DNA of 64,000 nucleotides from the NCBI GenBank assembly GCA_963920665.1, contig OY987263.1, forward strand, positions 25,284,547 to 25,348,546, read 5' to 3'. Source of the stretch: Straminergon stramineum (Eukaryota > Streptophyta > Bryopsida > Hypnales > Calliergonaceae). Of this stretch, positions 1 through 12,732 are shown one piece after another (positions within the stretch are counted from its first letter, which is position 1; each line of letters opens with the position of its first letter). Both the position numbers and the translations under genes were made by a program. The notes beneath the pieces were generated by a model, which worked only from the letters and a program-made list of their open reading frames with translations, was not told where the DNA came from and searched no databases.

Positions 1-3000
1 GGATGAAAAATAGTTAGACATAAAATTTGGAAGGAAATTGAGGAGAATAGGAAGATGCTATTAATTAGGGTCCAGAGGTGAAAGAAAAATCAATTCCGAA
101 TTGTAGATTAAGAGGAATTAATGGATGAAGTTTTAGATGCCGACTAGCGATCAAACTTCATCCATCAAGAACTTTTAGTGGGAATATCGGATTAAGGTAG
201 GAACACCCATAAGCATGATTGTTCCCATGGGCGTCAGTGCGTGACCTATGTTGTGACCCATTGCCGTTGTTTCGAGTCCCATGACAGAGTGTTAAGAAGA
301 AATGGTGGTTATGGAAGAAAACGGTGGCAGAATTTAATGCCAATGGGTTTGCAAGTAGGTTCAATGGATGGTGGATTATTTTCATTTAGTAAAAATGACA
401 AGGTGGATAGGGTGTTGGTTTAGGATATTGTGCATGGTGGCACGGCGGCACCTACAAGCAGGCGGTAACTTCAAGGTTCAACTGCACTGAATCAAATGTG
501 CAGATAGGAACGATAAAGAGGGCATGAGGATACATTTACCCTTGCATTTATTGTATAGATATGTCAATTCTACAGTATTGGTTGCTTGGTATTGTGGAGT
601 ACTTTCTGATGGATTCAAGTGTAGTTTGTAACTATTACAATAACTAGTCAAGCTTAGCATAGTATTAGCACAAGACAATTATGGGTTCAATTCGGCTTTA
701 CTTCAACACTTGCTACTGACAAACATTGATTTTCAGTGATTTTGTGCTTTGGAAATTTATTGTGAACAAATGCTTGTGAGTGGCAATCATGAACTGCTAC
801 CAATATTTTTGTTTTCTTCTTGCTAATCTAATGATATAATTTTCGAGCTTAATTGGTCAAGTCTAGTACTTCAATCTCCTTAAAATGACGCATATGGGTG
901 TTCCTACCTTAGCAAGTGTCTTACCAATTTGGAAAGCTAAAGTTAAGGGATACAAGAAAAACATATAAAATCACCAAAGAATCATAAATAGACAAAGGCT
1001 AATCCAAATCCTAAATGCTAAGGGAAACCAATCACAAATCTAGAGAGTAGTAGCTAAGTGAGGGAGTGAAGACTCTAGGCTTGTAGGAGAAGATCAGTAG
1101 AGTCTATAGGATCCTCTCAAGTAGGAAAAAACCACGAAGAACCAAAAAGATAATGAAGGATGAAGTTTAGACTAGGATTGGATGAGACATTCATAGAATT
1201 AAGTTTCCAATAAAGACCAAACTCTAGATTTAAGTAGGGATAAGTCTCTTGAATCACTCCAAGAAATTTTGAGTCATTTTTAATTAGGAAATTAGACTTA
1301 AATTGTGGATGAAGTTTGATGAACCAAATAGCGGTCAAACTTCATCCACCCATAACTTTGGTTAGGAAAGTCGAATAGGGTCAAAGAGAGAGCAAAGAAT
1401 GCCCTAGAAGGTTTTAAAGTTAGTTCTTCTTTGACATGAGTTCCATCCAAAAACCATAGCGGCTTCATCCATTCAGCCAACCGAGGACATTGGACGTAGA
1501 TTAAGTGATTCTTGCACGTTTGGGTCACATGTAGGCACTTGAAAAAAGATTCATTGCTTAGAAGGTACAATGGACCACACTTAGGCACCCAAAAGTAGGA
1601 TTCACTTAGTCAACCTCCAAAACCTAGTTGTACTCGTGATTTACCAAGGGTGGATAAATTGGCGCTCACAATGGACAGCTTTATCGATACTGTGACATCG
1701 GTCAAAAACATTCTTATAGAAGGTCAATTGCAGCAAGCAATCACATTAAGTTTCTTGAAATTGACAAACTCAAAAACATAACCATCACACTCCAATAGAA
1801 AACAAATGGTGCTCATCGAACAAGCCTTGATAACGATTATGACGAATCACACCAACTCAATGACTCATGTCGAGAAACGTACCTTACCGTTGCCAATGGG
1901 CCTGATGAAGAGCTAAGCATAATGCATATTTACAAAACCCTACATAGTGAGGAAGATTCCTAGGTACAAAATTCTAAATTAGAGCATTGAATTTCATTGC
2001 ATTAGGGAGCAGAGAGCTATTGTTAGAATAGATGCAAGAAGACCACTTGTCCTCATCCTTGTTCTCCAAACCAAAGATTGACCCTGTCTACAACAACTGC
2101 GGTCCTACCACAACAATTCATCAAAGAGGGATCTTGAATCAGTGTTACTCCATTGATGAGTACTTGTTTACAATTCTCATAGGTCCTCGAACAACTCTCA
2201 TAGCTATTTAATCGATTTCAGTAGCACCAATCTCATGTAGACTGCATTGGATGACCCCAAATGAAACTTTTGTGAGAAAAATAAACCCTTCTTCTAATTT
2301 ATGGCGCTACAAGGTAGGCACACATCAACAAGCTACAAAAAGCATTTTCTTGTTACAATTACATACTCATTACAAATGAATTGAAGCTAACTATGCCCAT
2401 GGCCATGGCCAAAATACAAAACATATCTCAATTCAAATGACATTGGCAAAGTCTAAATTCCCAGCTATTCCTCCCTCTAAACCATCTAAACTAGCCTCTC
2501 CTCTCCAATCTTCCAGGTAATCCTCTGGATTCACGTCACTGAGAAACCTAGCCATCGATCTCTTGTTGAATGTCGGTAACAACCATGCTTTGTCGGGAAT
2601 GACAATTTCCCCTGCCTTTATCCAACCTTTTGCCTCTACATGTCACAAGGCCAACCTTGCCTGAAAGTTGCACAAGCGTTTGGCCAGTTGTGCCATAGTG
2701 CAAAAAAACAATAATTGGTCATGGACTCATGGAGGTCACCAAAGCAAAGGTTCAAATCATTGTCCACCCTTGTTGAAAGTAGGTTGGGATTTAAAATTTT
2801 CATCCTAAAATCGTCATCTCCTTTCAAAACCACACATAACTCAAATGAAGCATATCTCTTCTCAATGTTATTGAAAAAAAATAGGATATTTGTAGGATCA
2901 TGAATTGGCAGAACTACTAGGCCCCAAACCTCCCCAAGAAAATTCACAGGCCATTTCTGCATATAGGTGTGCCCTACGACAACTAAACTCTCTGAAAACC

Positions 3001-6000
3001 AATGACCTATAGCAGAACAAAATAGTTTGCCTGAACATCCACTCCCACTCCCGATGTACCTAGAAATCGCTCTTCTCTAGTAATTCAACGACTGCATTGA
3101 CGTACTAGTTGGCAGAAACTGACATCTAACAAACATGTTTTGAGTTATCGCAACTACTTCAAAGATGTGCTCCAATTTTTGTTCTAGATGGATCACTCTA
3201 TCAATCACATGCTTCAGCCCTTCTTCAAGAAACTTCAAAATACTTGCGGAATTTGCTTATCAAGAAAAGGAAACAATTGTATATGAGTTAGATCAAGGAC
3301 ACCTCAACCAATAAACTAAAGATGAATAATACATACCTCAATAAACATACCCTAAGCAACAAGTAAGTACAATAGTATCACTCTCCTTCTAAGTGAGACA
3401 AGGTTTTCCATCCTGACATGATGTTGGCATTTCATGTCAGGATGTCCATTAGTGTTTGTTGGGACGCATCCAAATCGCGATTGAACGCCGACGGCTAGAA
3501 AAAAAAATTATTAATTTTTTTTATTACATAATAACTTTAGTTTACTCCAAGGTAAAAAGGCCCGACGAAGTTCTTTAGGTCCATCTTCTTATTCATTCAC
3601 TCGATGGGTAGATGTCGATTGGACAAAAATTCCATCAATTGGACAGATGGTCTGTCGACCAAAGAAATGATCCGTCCACTAAATGGTCCGTCCACCCGTC
3701 AAAAAATCTGTCGACTAGACAAATGATCCGTCCACTAGATAGAGAATCAGTTGATTGGACAGAAAATCCATTTACTGGGCAGATAATCCGTCCACTAGAT
3801 AGATGGTCCATCGATTGCACAAATGGTCCATCCTTGGGATGGATGGACTATCCAAAGGATGGGAGCTTCGGTGACTGGAGGACCTATCTATCTGGCCATC
3901 GACACCCCATCCCTTTTGGTGGAGCGACGGATAGTTCGTCTAGTACATGGAATGACTGTCTATTAGATGGTTTGGATGGAAAGGCCGTCCCCTCAAGGGG
4001 CACACGGTCTGCTAGACATCCAAGCTATCATCTACTTTGCCATTCCTAGTCGTGCCAAGTATTAGTTTCTCCAATAAATCATAATTGTGTTTACCATAGA
4101 AACCTAATACTTTGAACACCTAGTTGGCAACAAGATAATTTGAAGTGAAAGAGGGTTGTGTGAGCGATCAAAAAAACAACTAGATGTTGTTTCAAGTGAA
4201 GATTTTACCATATTCAAAAAATGATTTTCTTGTCATATTATCATATAATCGTAGTGATCAAACAACAGAAAATGGTAGATCCTAAATAAGGGACATATTA
4301 CATATATAGATATAGAAAAATATAGATATAGAGACAAAGATCTATATATAGAGATATAAAAAATATAGGCTTATTCTATAGTAGTATGACTTCCAATGAA
4401 TATTTCTAATTTTTTTTAAAGTAGATGATGTCACACGGTTCTAAAAGGGAGGATTTCAACAGTCACCAATCTATCCTTTAAGGGTTAAACCAAAAGTACG
4501 GGTTGCCAATCATTGTGGAAATCATCCTTTGGGGTACTCTGTGTGAATCTTTTGCTTGAAAAAATCCAAAAGCATTCATTGGAAGTCAAACTATTGTGCA
4601 AGCCCCCTCAATTTGGGCATACAAAATTCCAAGAATGAACACTGTCTATACTTTTGTCTTACATAGAACTCAAGGATTCTTTGTTGTCCATTAAACACTT
4701 ATTAGTGTCAACAATGTTATTCTAGTGTTAAGACTTTTGAACTCACAATTATGCAAAGTTTGATTTGTACCAAGAAATCATAACTATGTGGTAGTCACTT
4801 GTTGGTTTAACCAAAGATTCAATAGGCAATTGATAAATGTTGTGAAAAGAGCACTTCATCCAACTAGTATTTATAGAATAAACTTCAAGGAAAATCATTT
4901 CACATATCAATGGAAAGATGAAAGAATGTTCTATGTGAATCAATGATATTAGTATAGGTATTTTGGTGTAGTTTCAATACTTTATTAAAAAAATTCAAAA
5001 GTAATCTGATTATCTTTAATTAGAATCCTTAAGGGTTACAACAATTGAAAAAATAAGGTTTAATAACTTTTCTCATGCTAGGCAGAATACAAAACTACAT
5101 CACCCCAAAGGATCAATGAGGATGGAATCTATCCAAATTAATGGAATTCTAACCTTAGTTAGAAGGACTCGTGCACATCAAACTTTATGCATCAAGAGAA
5201 TCCAACTTTGAAACTTTTCATTTTTGAGTGTTGCATGATCTCAAAATAGTATGTAGAAAAAGTAATATAAAAGCATTGCCTTGTTGTAGAGGAAATTTGT
5301 TCTAATTTATGTGTGTACATTCTATAAGCTTCTAGGTCTAGTGGTGTAAAGATTGTCTTAATTTGTGGTTGAGTAGGACACCCCTTTCTCCAAAGGCCAA
5401 TCACAATGGTCATATGCCTAGGCACACATAGGAAGTACCCAAGTAGAAAAAATTACTACAATGCTCTTGGGTGCTCTAAAGCCTTGACAACAATAGGTGA
5501 CTAACCTAGATGATAGAAGGAGGGTTGAAAATGGAGATTTTCTCTCCTTTCAAGGACAAGAAATCATGCCAAAAATAGATTTTTAAATTTTACTTCTCTC
5601 CAATGACTTCATCAAATGGTAAGCAATTTTTTTATAAAAAACAATTTATATTTTTGAAAAGATGGTAGAAAACTATATAGGTCTGATGAAACAATTCCAT
5701 TACTAGAAAGAGTAGATCACCAAATGGATCATTTAATTAAGAAGCTATAATAGATACCTATTGATATATTCTATTCAAAAACAAAAAACATAAGTGTATT
5801 CAAAATGAAAGGTTGATTTTGCAATCAATTTTACTTTATAAGAGCTCTTGGCTAACATCATGTATGTATTGGTTGCTTCATGAAACATATTCTTCAATTT
5901 CTCTTTACCTTTTTTTCTAGATTCTTCACAATCATTATTGCCATGGATAATTGCAAAAAACACTTGTCCTATTTTTTGTCCTCTTGGGCTCGGATAAGTG

Positions 6001-6350
6001 ATTTTTTGTTCAATAACTTTTGCATCGTATGTCAATTTTCTATAAAATTTGAAGTAGAGGTATATGTGGCAGTTGTAGACATTAGGTGATTTTTTTCATT
6101 TAAGAAAATTATTTCACTATTTTTAAATAGATCCCAAATTGAATGTCTACTTTAGCCATTTTGGAGGGGGTGGGGTGAACACTATTTTTGATCCAAAAAT
6201 GTGAATTTGAAGCTCAAAATTGGTGTACAAAAACTTCTACTGAGGTAACACAAACCTACAAAGATATTTTCTAAAAATAGTAAATTGCCCATCTTCCACA
6301 TGTGCTCAAATTGCACTACCTTTACATAAGTGCAAAGAATACAATTTTTT
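1..6350. other. AT-rich intergenic DNA, no supportable gene
   Basis: Only short, unrelated open frames are present and none resembles a protein I recognise. Parts of 1640-3110 read like very degenerate coding DNA in both directions but are too broken to name. The stretch contains a degenerate minisatellite at 3600-3860, an imperfect hairpin around 3410-3450 built on CATCCTGACATG and its complement, and an A/T/G simple repeat near 4295-4370. Confidence 0.5.
3600..3860. repeat. degenerate minisatellite (GATCCGTCCACTAGA-type unit)
   Basis: About a dozen imperfect head-to-tail copies of an 18-20 bp unit resembling GATCCGTCCACTAGATAGA are visible. They create an artificial open frame (3612-4049 plus) whose protein is repetitive. 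I treat it as a repeat, not a gene. Confidence 0.7.
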
Positions 6351-6399
6351 TTCCCAAAGATGAAAATGGTTGAGAAGGAACATCTTCAAGTTAGGAAAA

Positions 6400-8740
6400 G
6401 ATGAATTTGTGACTTCTGTCTGCAGCACTTCCAATGATGGTAACAATCAAATCTCGAATTGATCAATTTCCCTGTCCTTGTAGTAGAGTGTACTTTATGA
6501 ACTCCCAATGTCTCTCTACGTGATTTGTAATATTCGCACCACTATATTTGAATAATCTTCCAAATTTTGGCCACGTCATTCTCCAATGCACATTACTATT
6601 TGCCCATCTAAATCTTAAATACTATTCTACCCAAAAAATGTACTCAAAGTCAACATAATTTTTTTTCAAGTTCTCCTCAAAATGATCTTCCCGTGGACAA
6701 TTCAAGAGGACAAGAAAGCTTTGCCAAACCTTATCTTTCTCTACTTTAGGTACATGTGTGAGAAGATTCTCACTCCATGCCTTAATAACATGAAACTAAC
6801 ATAAGAAAACATGTCCTACAACTTGTTCTTCTCCAAGTCTTCCATGTTTCGAACAATGAATTTCAATATTCACAACATATCATATAGCATTCAATGATGT
6901 CCAATGTTTATCTATAATGAATGTCAATGGTCTAACATCTCCTACATTGGAGAAAACATGTGTCAATGCAAGTTCAATTGTTATTCCTTCATGACCTCCA
7001 TCTTTGTCTTTAGTACACAACATGTAAAAAATGGGCATGGCTTTCCTATCTTGGTTTGAAACAACCACATCATATAGAGGTAAGTCATGTTGATTAGTTT
7101 TGAAAGTTGAATCAAATGCCCATGAATTACCCCTTGAGAATCCCTTAGCATTTGTCCTTGTGAAATCATTTTATACTACAACAAGAAAAGTTTGTTGCCT
7201 AGAATCTTCATACTCGGGACAGTACTTTTGGTAGAAAATGACCTTCCCTTGATTTTGAAGCCTAATGACTTCCACATTTGCAGCATCCCAATCATCTATT
7301 CTCAATGTATCTATAAAAAACACATATAAAATAAAATTACAAACAAAAAATAGATATAGAAGTATACACTTGAAAAAAAGGGAAGAAGGTAAGTACCATT
7401 CAATCTGATGAAGTATGATAGTTGCTCAACTTCATTTGCAATGAAGAAAAATTGATATGTTGAATGCTCTACATCTAGAACCATAGCTTGCATTTTCATT
7501 TCTTCTCAAATAAAAACCAACACAACGGTAGATGTATGTAGAAATCATATGCTTCAAATTCTCCATTGCAAAGGAAAAAACCAATGGATGTATTGGTAGG
7601 AACATTTTGTCAACTTTTGTACTAGGATGATGTCCATTGTGCTTCGAATGCACAAATATATGTGCCTGCATGGAGATTTTAGATTCGATTGAGCATTTCT
7701 TATTTCCAAGAGGTACCACGACTTTAATATGAAATTGACATTGACATTTCATAGACTTCCTCTCTCTTCTACATGTAGAAATGCAAACATGTTCTTCCTT
7801 TTTCTTCTTTTTTGATCTTTTTTTCTACCTCTATGGCATCGGTAGTAGGTGACCCGATGATGCTTTGTAGGTTTTGATTGATAAACATGCCTCACTACAA
7901 TATGAGTCTTACATATTTTATCTAATTTATCATTAATAAGTTCACAAGGGATATTGTGAACCTCATTCCAAAGTTGCATTTCCTAGCAATGTTGACAAGA
8001 TTTAACACAATTCTCTATAAATGATGGAAAATGCCTCCAACCCTTTGATCTATAACCCACTTCTTCCATACGGCAGAAATTGTAGCATGTAGTGGTAAAT
8101 GCTTACCACTAGGATTGACATGCAAGGTAGACACTATAGATGATTGCATTCCAAAATGAAGGATTTGTTTTTCTTTTGTGTCACTTGAACTTGAAAGAGC
8201 AACTCCATCAATGGTTTCTATTAACTTCAAACTATTTTGAAGTTTCACCCAACGTGCTTGAGTGTATAGAGGATCATCAACATCTATAGATCTTCTATGG
8301 CTTCTGAGAAATGGATAGAAATTTCCGTTCACTTCACAAATTTCATAGAAGGTAAGAAATTTTTGTTTTTGTAAACAAAGAATCATAAGATCTCTACTTG
8401 GAAGAGTAAATTGAATGAACTTTGTAGAAGACTCTACGAAAAAGATGAAGAGAGGTTTTGAGCACTCATCTATGAAATGCAGTCAGTTAGTAGTTGTGAA
8501 ATTTGATTCCCATGTAGCATCTTCTTCCCACTTTTTCTCCATGTCTTCATCAAAACCCGAACTTGATTTGAAATCAAACAAATGGAAGTAGACATCTTCC
8601 ATTGTTGCAGATGAAGTAGGTCGATGACTTTGTAAAGATCTATGAAATATGTTTTCTACTCTAAGTATGTACTCAACATCATCCTCAAAATCAATTGGAT
8701 AACAAGAATCATCTTCATTGAAGTCAATGTTTTCTTCCAT
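6400..8740 (-). pseudogene. MULE (Mutator-like) transposase pseudogene
   Basis: Read on the minus strand from 8740 down, the sequence gives fragments of a Mutator-like transposase. There is an acidic N-terminus (8740-8483), a basic stretch KKDQKRRKRKN (about 7800), a Cys/His segment with HNGHHP and FLPIHP (about 7650), and the transposase core near 7140-6880 with WAFDSTFKTNQ and FIIDKHWT, the first two acidic residues of the DDE/D site. Further downstream are an LC-stop-FHVIKAW block (about 6790) and NHVERHWEFIKY (about 6500). The fragments lie in different frames with several stops (for example ahead of NDFTRTNAK), so the gene is dead. The core block order matches MULE/FAR1-type transposases. 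I did not find terminal inverted repeats for it. Confidence 0.72.
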
Positions 8741-8764
8741 AATGAAATTATGAAGTAGAGCTTC

Positions 8765-9240
8765 AAAGCTTAAAAATTAAATGCTCAATATTCTAAACCT
8801 AGAGAAGAAAAGAGAAGAACAAATTTTCTATAAGTGTTTAGAAGATCATTTTCTCTACAACCTTGAATCTCTAATAAAACAAGCATAAGTCTTCAAAAGA
8901 ATAAAGTGCCTACAAAGATTATGAAAATGAAATGCTCAATACCCTAAACCTAGAGAAGAAAATATCATAACAAGAATACTATAAGTGTTTAGAAGAACAT
9001 TGTCTCTACAACCCTAAGTCTCTAAGCCAACAAGAAGAAGTGTTGAAAAGAAAATGAAGTCCCTACTATGATTTTGAAAACAAAATGCCCAATACTAAAA
9101 TAAAATATACAACTTTGGATATCATGACAAGCCCCTTAGAAGTGTTTGCAAGAGTCTTCTCTCTACAAGTGTAAGCCTCTAAAGGAACAAGTTCAAGTGT
9201 TCAAAAGAAAGTGAAGAGCATACTAGGATTTTCTCACCCT
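8765..9240. repeat. tandem repeat upstream of the MULE pseudogene (~155 bp unit, about 3 copies)
   Basis: Successive copies start near 8770, 8927 and 9080. Each holds an AAATG-CTCAAT-CTAAACCTAGAGAAGAAAA block, a TATAAGTGTTTAGAAGA block and a CTCTACAACC block. The array lies immediately 5' of the transposase frame, where a MULE promoter or subterminal region would be. Confidence 0.65.
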
Positions 9241-9875
9241 TTTTCTTTCTTTTCTAAAGTAAAAAAGTGAAAGGGTAGAAATAGAGAAGCTCATTATTAA
9301 CAAAGTTTTTAAAATCCATTTACTAAAGAAAGTGTGTGCCTATATATAATGAAGTGCCTACTTTTTCCATAGGCTTATTTGGATTGAGTGTATATGACAT
9401 TTACATTAGTAGAGGATATATAGGTAAGTGAAATTAATAAGTCTATTGTGGACCAAATCTTTTGAAAAACTTTCAAAAATGTATATATATGTATGGCAAA
9501 ATACAATTGAAACATCAACTAAAATTTTCTTTGACTTCTAGAAGCAATCCATATGAATGAACCTACTAGTGACCTCACAATATTGTTTAATAATTAATTT
9601 TTGGAAAGAAAAACATCATAAATTTTCATAAAACTAATTTTCAATGGACTATTTTCCATTTTTACAACATCTTTTCGGGCACATTGAAGATTCTATTTTT
9701 GTGCTCAATATTTGCCTCATGGAAATTTTTTGTAGTATAACATGTTCAAAGATGATACATGTGAAGTGTTAGAAGTAAAACTCAAATTGAAAAATAATTA
9801 AAAAACAAACTCTCATACATTATGAGTGGTGGCCATACACTGTTGCTCTTAGTGCATGGCTAGGGCACTGATAGC

Positions 9876-10360
9876 CATTAGAAAAAATATGAACCCTCTA
9901 AGGGGCTGTGAGTCCTGGACAACAGGGAATGGCAGAGAACTATGGCCGGAAAAAAAAAATTCGAATTTTTTTTTTCCCGGCCAGTGACAGTTCAATTTAA
10001 GAATTAAGAAAATATTAAAAAAAAAATTAAAACATTAATCTTAAAATAAATTCAAAATTATAAAATTGTGAGATCTGATGTGGCATTAGTGCAACCACGT
10101 CAGATTGCTATTATTATTTTAATATTATTTAAAATATTATTTAAAATATTATATATTATTTAAATATTATTTAATATTTTTAAATTAAATTAATTTTTTT
10201 TTTTTAATATTTTAATATTTTTTTAATATTTTTTTATTGTGGTACTATTCATCATTGATGATGAATAGTGACCACTATTCCTCAAAGGGGTTGTACATTC
10301 CTTTTAGGGGAACTTATCAAAGGGAAGTAGCCCCTTTGAGGGCTGAAATTTTTTCTAATG
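9876..10360. mobile_element. inverted-repeat (MITE-like) element, CATTAGAAAAAAT family, copy 1
   Basis: The left end CATTAGAAAAAATATGAACC is matched in inverted orientation by the right end (GAAATTTTTTCTAATG), giving TIRs of about 32 bp that continue into CCCTCTAAGGGGCT / CCCTCAAAGGGGCT. Inside are a strong palindrome at 9944-9981 (GGCCGG, A-run, TTCGAA, T-run, CCGGCC), a GATGTGGCATTAGTGCAACC segment shared with the copy at 49,290, and a short hairpin (ATTCATCATTGATGATGAAT). No coding capacity is seen. Superfamily and target duplication are not resolved. Confidence 0.7.
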
Positions 10361-10736
10361 CATACATTGTAAGCAACAATGTATGGCTTTGGACTGAGTG
10401 GCCATACACTGCTACTCACAGTGTATGGCAATTAGTGCCTTGGCCATGCACTAGGGGTTGTCACACCTTCTTCATTGCTTGTTTCTTCTCCTATAAATAG
10501 GGACGTGGCGGCATCGAAATGGCTTTTGGTTGGTTCTCCAGAGCTGAATATCCTTTTCTTCGAAGAATTTTCCATGTTTATTATTCTCTTTTGGAGGTGA
10601 ATAATGAACTTAGAGAACTCTTTGCAAAAAAAGAATATTCCTCTTCCCTTGTTTTTCACCTACTCTCTGCTTCTTAGTTGGTTCCTTGTTTTATGCTGCC
10701 ATAGCTTTTGGTATGTGCAAGTCCATTCTCCATTAA

Positions 10737-10953
10737 GGTAGGCGAACCCAATACCAACCATTGACCCAATACCACCCAAATGTAAGACTATCATTGATCC
10801 TAGAGTGAGAATCTATGACTGTAATACATGCCTTAACTTCACTTATCGTGAAGTTAAGGCATGTACTTCTGTCATAGATTCTCATTCTAAGATCGACAAG
10901 GGTCTTACATTCAGGTGGTATTAGGTTAGTGGTTGGTATTGGGTTTGCCCACC
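10737..10953. repeat. long hairpin: ~106-nt arms around a 5-nt loop
   Basis: The left arm begins GGTAGGCGAACCCAATACC and the right arm is its near-complement ending GGTATTGGGTTTGCCCACC. The arms meet at CTTCAC-TTATC-GTGAAG (loop near 10,843-10,847). Mismatches are scattered. A transcript would fold into one extended stem, which fits either a fold-back MITE or a young MIRNA/siRNA hairpin locus. I recognise no known miRNA in it. Confidence 0.8.
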
Positions 10954-11096
10954 TCACCATTCTCGGCTCACCAGAAAGGAGTGTCACACCTTCAGGAATT
11001 CAGGTGGCCCATTGACTCCTCGTTTTTCTCATTCTTCATAAAATTTCTGTGCAGCAAAGGAGTGACAACCCCTACTGTGAGCGACAGTGTATGGCC

Positions 11097-11913
11097 ACAT
11101 AGGAATGCCGAAGGGGATGCGACTCGGAGCCGTAGAAGCCGGGGGCGACGGGGTGACGGGGCGACTCCCTCCAAGGGGAGCCTCGGAGGAGTCGCCCGGT
11201 TTGAGAACCGGACTGGGGGGGCGGGTTTGAAGGCCGGGCAGGTTGGGTGGCGGGTAGCTTGTGGGGCCCCGACGTTTTCAAGAAAATGTCGAGGACTTAG
11301 TGCCGAGGACCGGCCCGGCCCGCTCCGTCCACTGGGCTTTTCCTTAGAAGGAAGAAAGTCATACGCCTGTCTTCGTCTCCGCCAGTTCTTCAACTAAACG
11401 CGCTTCCTCCGGCGAAGATTCCTTCTCTTGGTGATTGTGTCCCTTGTCGAGCTCACTTCCCGATCGCCCCCCTCCTCTTCCCCAGCTTCTTCTGCCATCA
11501 ATTTTCTCTGGTCTTTTCCGCTGGTCTTTCCGAGCCATTTGAAGGGTTTAGGGATGCATCACAGCCCGGGCGTCGTGAACTTTTCTTGCATTGGCGAGGT
11601 CAAATAACCACAGAGTTTAACTGCGGTGGACGACGCAGCGACGACGAAGACGAAGACGAAGACGAAGAGCAAGAAGTGCCTGAAGAAAACCATGCTTGTG
11701 TACTGGTAACGTTTATATCGAGTTTGGTTCACGAGAGTCTTATGTGGTATAAGCGTATGCGAAGCTCGAAGGTGGAAGGCCGAGAGCGAGGAGGAGGTTC
11801 CAACCCTAGTGTGATCAGGGGAGGTGACGAGTGGCTTATGCAATTACAGGGGACGGGTGCGAGTGGTTTGGAGAGCGTACAGAGCGAAACCCTAAGGAGG
11901 AAACCCCAACTAC
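11097..11913 (+). promoter_or_regulatory. GC-rich promoter/5' leader region of the CAF1 gene, with uORFs
   Basis: This stretch is far more GC- and CpG-rich than its surroundings, ending in a GACGAA hexamer repeat near 11,645-11,668. Two upstream ATGs precede the CAF1 start. One opens a five-codon uORF at 11,692-11,709. The other opens a 75-codon uORF at 11,742-11,969 that runs past the CAF1 ATG in another frame. If transcription starts upstream of 11,690 these would lower CAF1 translation; the start site is unknown. Confidence 0.45.
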
Positions 11914-12732
11914 ATGTCAATAGTTCCCAAAGGAGGTGCCCTCCGCATCCGGGAGGTCTGGGCCGATAACTTGGAGGATGAGTTCGAGCTGATACGCGAC
12001 ATTGTGGACGAGTATCCGTACGTGGCTATGGACACGGAGTTTCCCGGCGTGGTTGTGCGCCCCGTGGGCACGTTCAAGAACAGCGCGGAGTACCATTATC
12101 AGACGCTTAGGGTGAATGTGGATATGCTCAAATTGATACAGCTCGGGTTGACGTTCTCAGACGAGAATGGCGTGCTTCCTCGGTGCGGCTCTCGGGAATC
12201 TTGCGTCTGGCAATTTAACTTCCGGGAGTTCAATCTGCGGGAAGATGTTTACGCGCATGACTCCATTGAGCTTCTGAAGCAGAGTGGGATCGATTTCCAG
12301 CAGAATGAGGAGCGAGGGATTGACTCCCAACGGTTCGGGGAGCTCCTCATGTCCTCCGGGATTGTGTTGAATGAGAATGTGCATTGGATCACCTTTCACA
12401 GTGGCTATGATTTTGGCTACTTGTTGAAACTGCTCACGTGCCAGAACCTTCCAACGAGGGAGGAGGAGTTTTTTAACTTGTTGCGGACGTATTTCCCCAC
12501 GTTGTATGATATCAAGTACCTGATGAAGTTTTGCGACAATTTGCATGGCGGGTTGAACAAGCTGGCGGAGACGTTGGACGTGGAGCGGATTGGACCTTGC
12601 CATCAGGCGGGCTCAGACAGCTTGCTCACCTGTCGCGCGTTTCGCAAACTGAAGGACGGGTTCTTCAATGGCTCGACAGAGAAGTATGCGGGTGTCTTGT
12701 TTGGTTTGGGGACAGATAATATTGACTCTTGA
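11914..12732 (+). CDS. CAF1: CAF1 family poly(A) ribonuclease (CCR4-NOT deadenylase subunit)
   Basis: A single 272-residue frame without introns, as is usual for plant CAF1 genes. The N-terminus ([20 protein letters not shown]) and the whole RNase D-like fold are recognisable. All four DEDD catalytic acids are present: D40 and E42 in [11 protein letters not shown]166 in [10 protein letters not shown] and D235 in [11 protein letters not shown]. Family knowledge: CAF1/CNOT7-type enzymes shorten mRNA poly(A) tails within the CCR4-NOT complex in the cytoplasm. The ATG at 11,914 is chosen because homology begins right after it. Length is normal and nothing is missing. Upstream uORFs may modulate translation. 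It has no functional tie to its neighbours. Confidence 0.96.
   Translation: MSIVPKGGALRIREVWADNLEDEFELIRDIVDEYPYVAMDTEFPGVVVRPVGTFKNSAEYHYQTLRVNVDMLKLIQLGLTFSDENGVLPRCGSRESCVWQFNFREFNLREDVYAHDSIELLKQSGIDFQQNEERGIDSQRFGELLMSSGIVLNENVHWITFHSGYDFGYLLKLLTCQNLPTREEEFFNLLRTYFPTLYDIKYLMKFCDNLHGGLNKLAETLDVERIGPCHQAGSDSLLTCRAFRKLKDGFFNGSTEKYAGVLFGLGTDNIDS

Larger units (their letters stand above)
9830..11096. repeat. dispersed GTGGCCATACACTG palindromic motif (three copies)
   Basis: A motif beginning GTGGCCATACACTG occurs near 9832-9875, near 10,400-10,465 and inverted near 11,060-11,096. The second and third copies adjoin AGGGGTTGTCAC and its reverse complement GTGACAACCCC. They bracket about 690 bp in inverted orientation, suggesting the edges of a further non-autonomous element. 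The bracketed DNA holds a TATA-like CTATAAATAG near 10,491-10,500 and the hairpin at 10,737. No protein is recognised. Confidence 0.45.

Noticed and set aside
1640..3110. possible degenerate coding DNA on both strands
   Set aside because: Too many stops and no motif I can name; the 108-codon minus frame at 2,636-2,962 has no recognisable domain.
3612..4049. 145-codon frame rich in RPLDR repeats
   Set aside because: It is the product of the 18-20 bp minisatellite; the opposite strand gives an equally long artefact.
4470..4490. CCTTTAAGGGTTAA resembling a piggyBac-like right end
   Set aside because: I could not find a matching left end nearby, so it may be chance.
11586..11969. 127-codon plus-strand frame with an acidic DEDEDEDEE run upstream of CAF1
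   Set aside because: It begins at a non-ATG codon, its acidic run is the translated GACGAA repeat, and it ends inside CAF1. Only the ATG-initiated uORF part was kept as a leader feature.
12157..12603. 148-codon minus-strand frame
   Set aside because: It is the antisense shadow of the CAF1 coding region.
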